From NCBI GenBank assembly GCA_012295275.1, contig CM022672.1, positions 16,917,394 to 16,937,393 of the forward strand: a stretch of DNA of 20,000 bases, given 5' to 3'. Origin of the DNA: Chrysomallon squamiferum (lineage: Eukaryota > Mollusca > Gastropoda > Neomphalida > Peltospiridae). Shown in pieces: positions 19,582 to 20,000 of the stretch (position 1 is the first letter of the stretch; each line of letters begins with the position of its first letter). Both the position numbers and the translations under genes were made by a program. A model generated the notes under the pieces. That model saw only the letters and a list, made by a program, of their open reading frames with translations. It ran no database searches and was not told where the DNA came from.

Positions 19582-19603
19582 AAAACCCAAAACCCAAAAC
19601 CCC
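19582..19603 (+). repeat. Three AAAACCC units
   Basis: AAAACCC-like heptamers repeated about three times, leading straight into the AAT array. Too short to be a telomere or a satellite. Confidence 0.8.

Positions 19604-19669
<66 letters not shown>
19604..19669 (+). repeat. (AAT)22 microsatellite
   Basis: An uninterrupted AAT run of 66 bp, followed by a short TA run. Confidence 0.98.
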
Positions 19670-19671
<2 letters not shown>

Positions 19672-19679
19672 TATATATA

Positions 19680-20000
19680 ATCGCAAGATGATGACTACGT
19701 AAATTTCTATATTTTTACTTCGTTAAAGTACTTGTTATTTACTTACACATATTATTCAAAGTTACATCTTCACACTTTTAATGTAAAGTCTTTGTAGGCG
19801 AATACGAAATCAGTACGCATGTATCTGTTACCCTAGAGGCAGACGACTTGAGAAATAAACTTTAATAAAAAAAATGTATTTATGATTGCAGAACCTCGTT
19901 GGATTCGCCGTTCAAACCTTCGCTGGGTAAGGCTGATATATTAAGACAGTAACATGTTATTTCCCAGTTATAGTAATATGCATGGATGCATCTTTGTACG
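19680..20000. other. AT-rich sequence to the window end
   Basis: No repeat, frame or RNA feature is recognised. Confidence 0.55.

Noticed and set aside
19582-19603. AAAACCC units as an interstitial telomere
   Set aside because: Only about three imperfect units, and the motif is not the TTAGGG type expected in most animals.

Overview
The window looks like non-coding DNA from a large, repeat-rich animal genome. It is strongly AT-rich, packed with di-, tri- and tetranucleotide microsatellites and long A or T homopolymers. It has no open reading frame with coding character, no rRNA and no tRNA gene. The mix of very long (GA)n tracts, ATT/AAT, CTA and (TAAA)n arrays, a tRNA-derived SINE-like block and hAT-like transposon ends would suit a mollusc, perhaps a cephalopod. 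That assignment is an inference from repeat style, not from any gene. The stretch is best read as intergenic or deep intronic.

Layout. 1-2760 is AT-rich filler with a palindrome cluster resembling a hAT transposon end (17-58), a compound CAA/TAA array, an unassigned mixed-composition block (about 484-700), a TTC array and a long (TAAA)n field. 2765-2925 holds a minus-strand SINE-like sequence whose A and B boxes are spaced as in a tRNA gene. 3250-4780 holds mixed-composition sequence, a 94-bp (GA)n tract and a small cluster of CRE-like and RFX X-box-like motifs (4141-4213).

4781-9912 is the dominant structure: two tandem copies of a roughly 2.45-kb segment, arranged (GA)n - copy 1 - (GA)n - copy 2 - (GA)n. 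The copies are about 98-99% alike over most of their length, apart from a patch of about 150 bp that differs by roughly 10%. The duplication ends inside the GA tracts, so the tracts probably served as recombination or slippage points, or they joined two haplotypes in the assembly.

9913-15050 is mostly unremarkable AT-rich sequence with CA, TA, ATT, poly-T and poly-A tracts and a 16-bp palindrome centred on a CRE consensus. 15056-15238 pairs a 106-bp (GA)n tract with a convincing hAT-family terminal sequence. 15890-16260 is a mixed-composition island with a C/EBP-like site, an E2F-like site, a nested inverted repeat and a TATA-like motif. 16261-20000 is dominated by CTT, GA, TTTA, AAC/AAT/GAT, CTA and AAT arrays, plus two clear hairpins (18495-18513 and 18923-18943).

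No genes work together here because none can be supported. Every reading frame of 60 codons or more is a microsatellite translation, low-complexity, or lacks an ATG and any recognisable domain.
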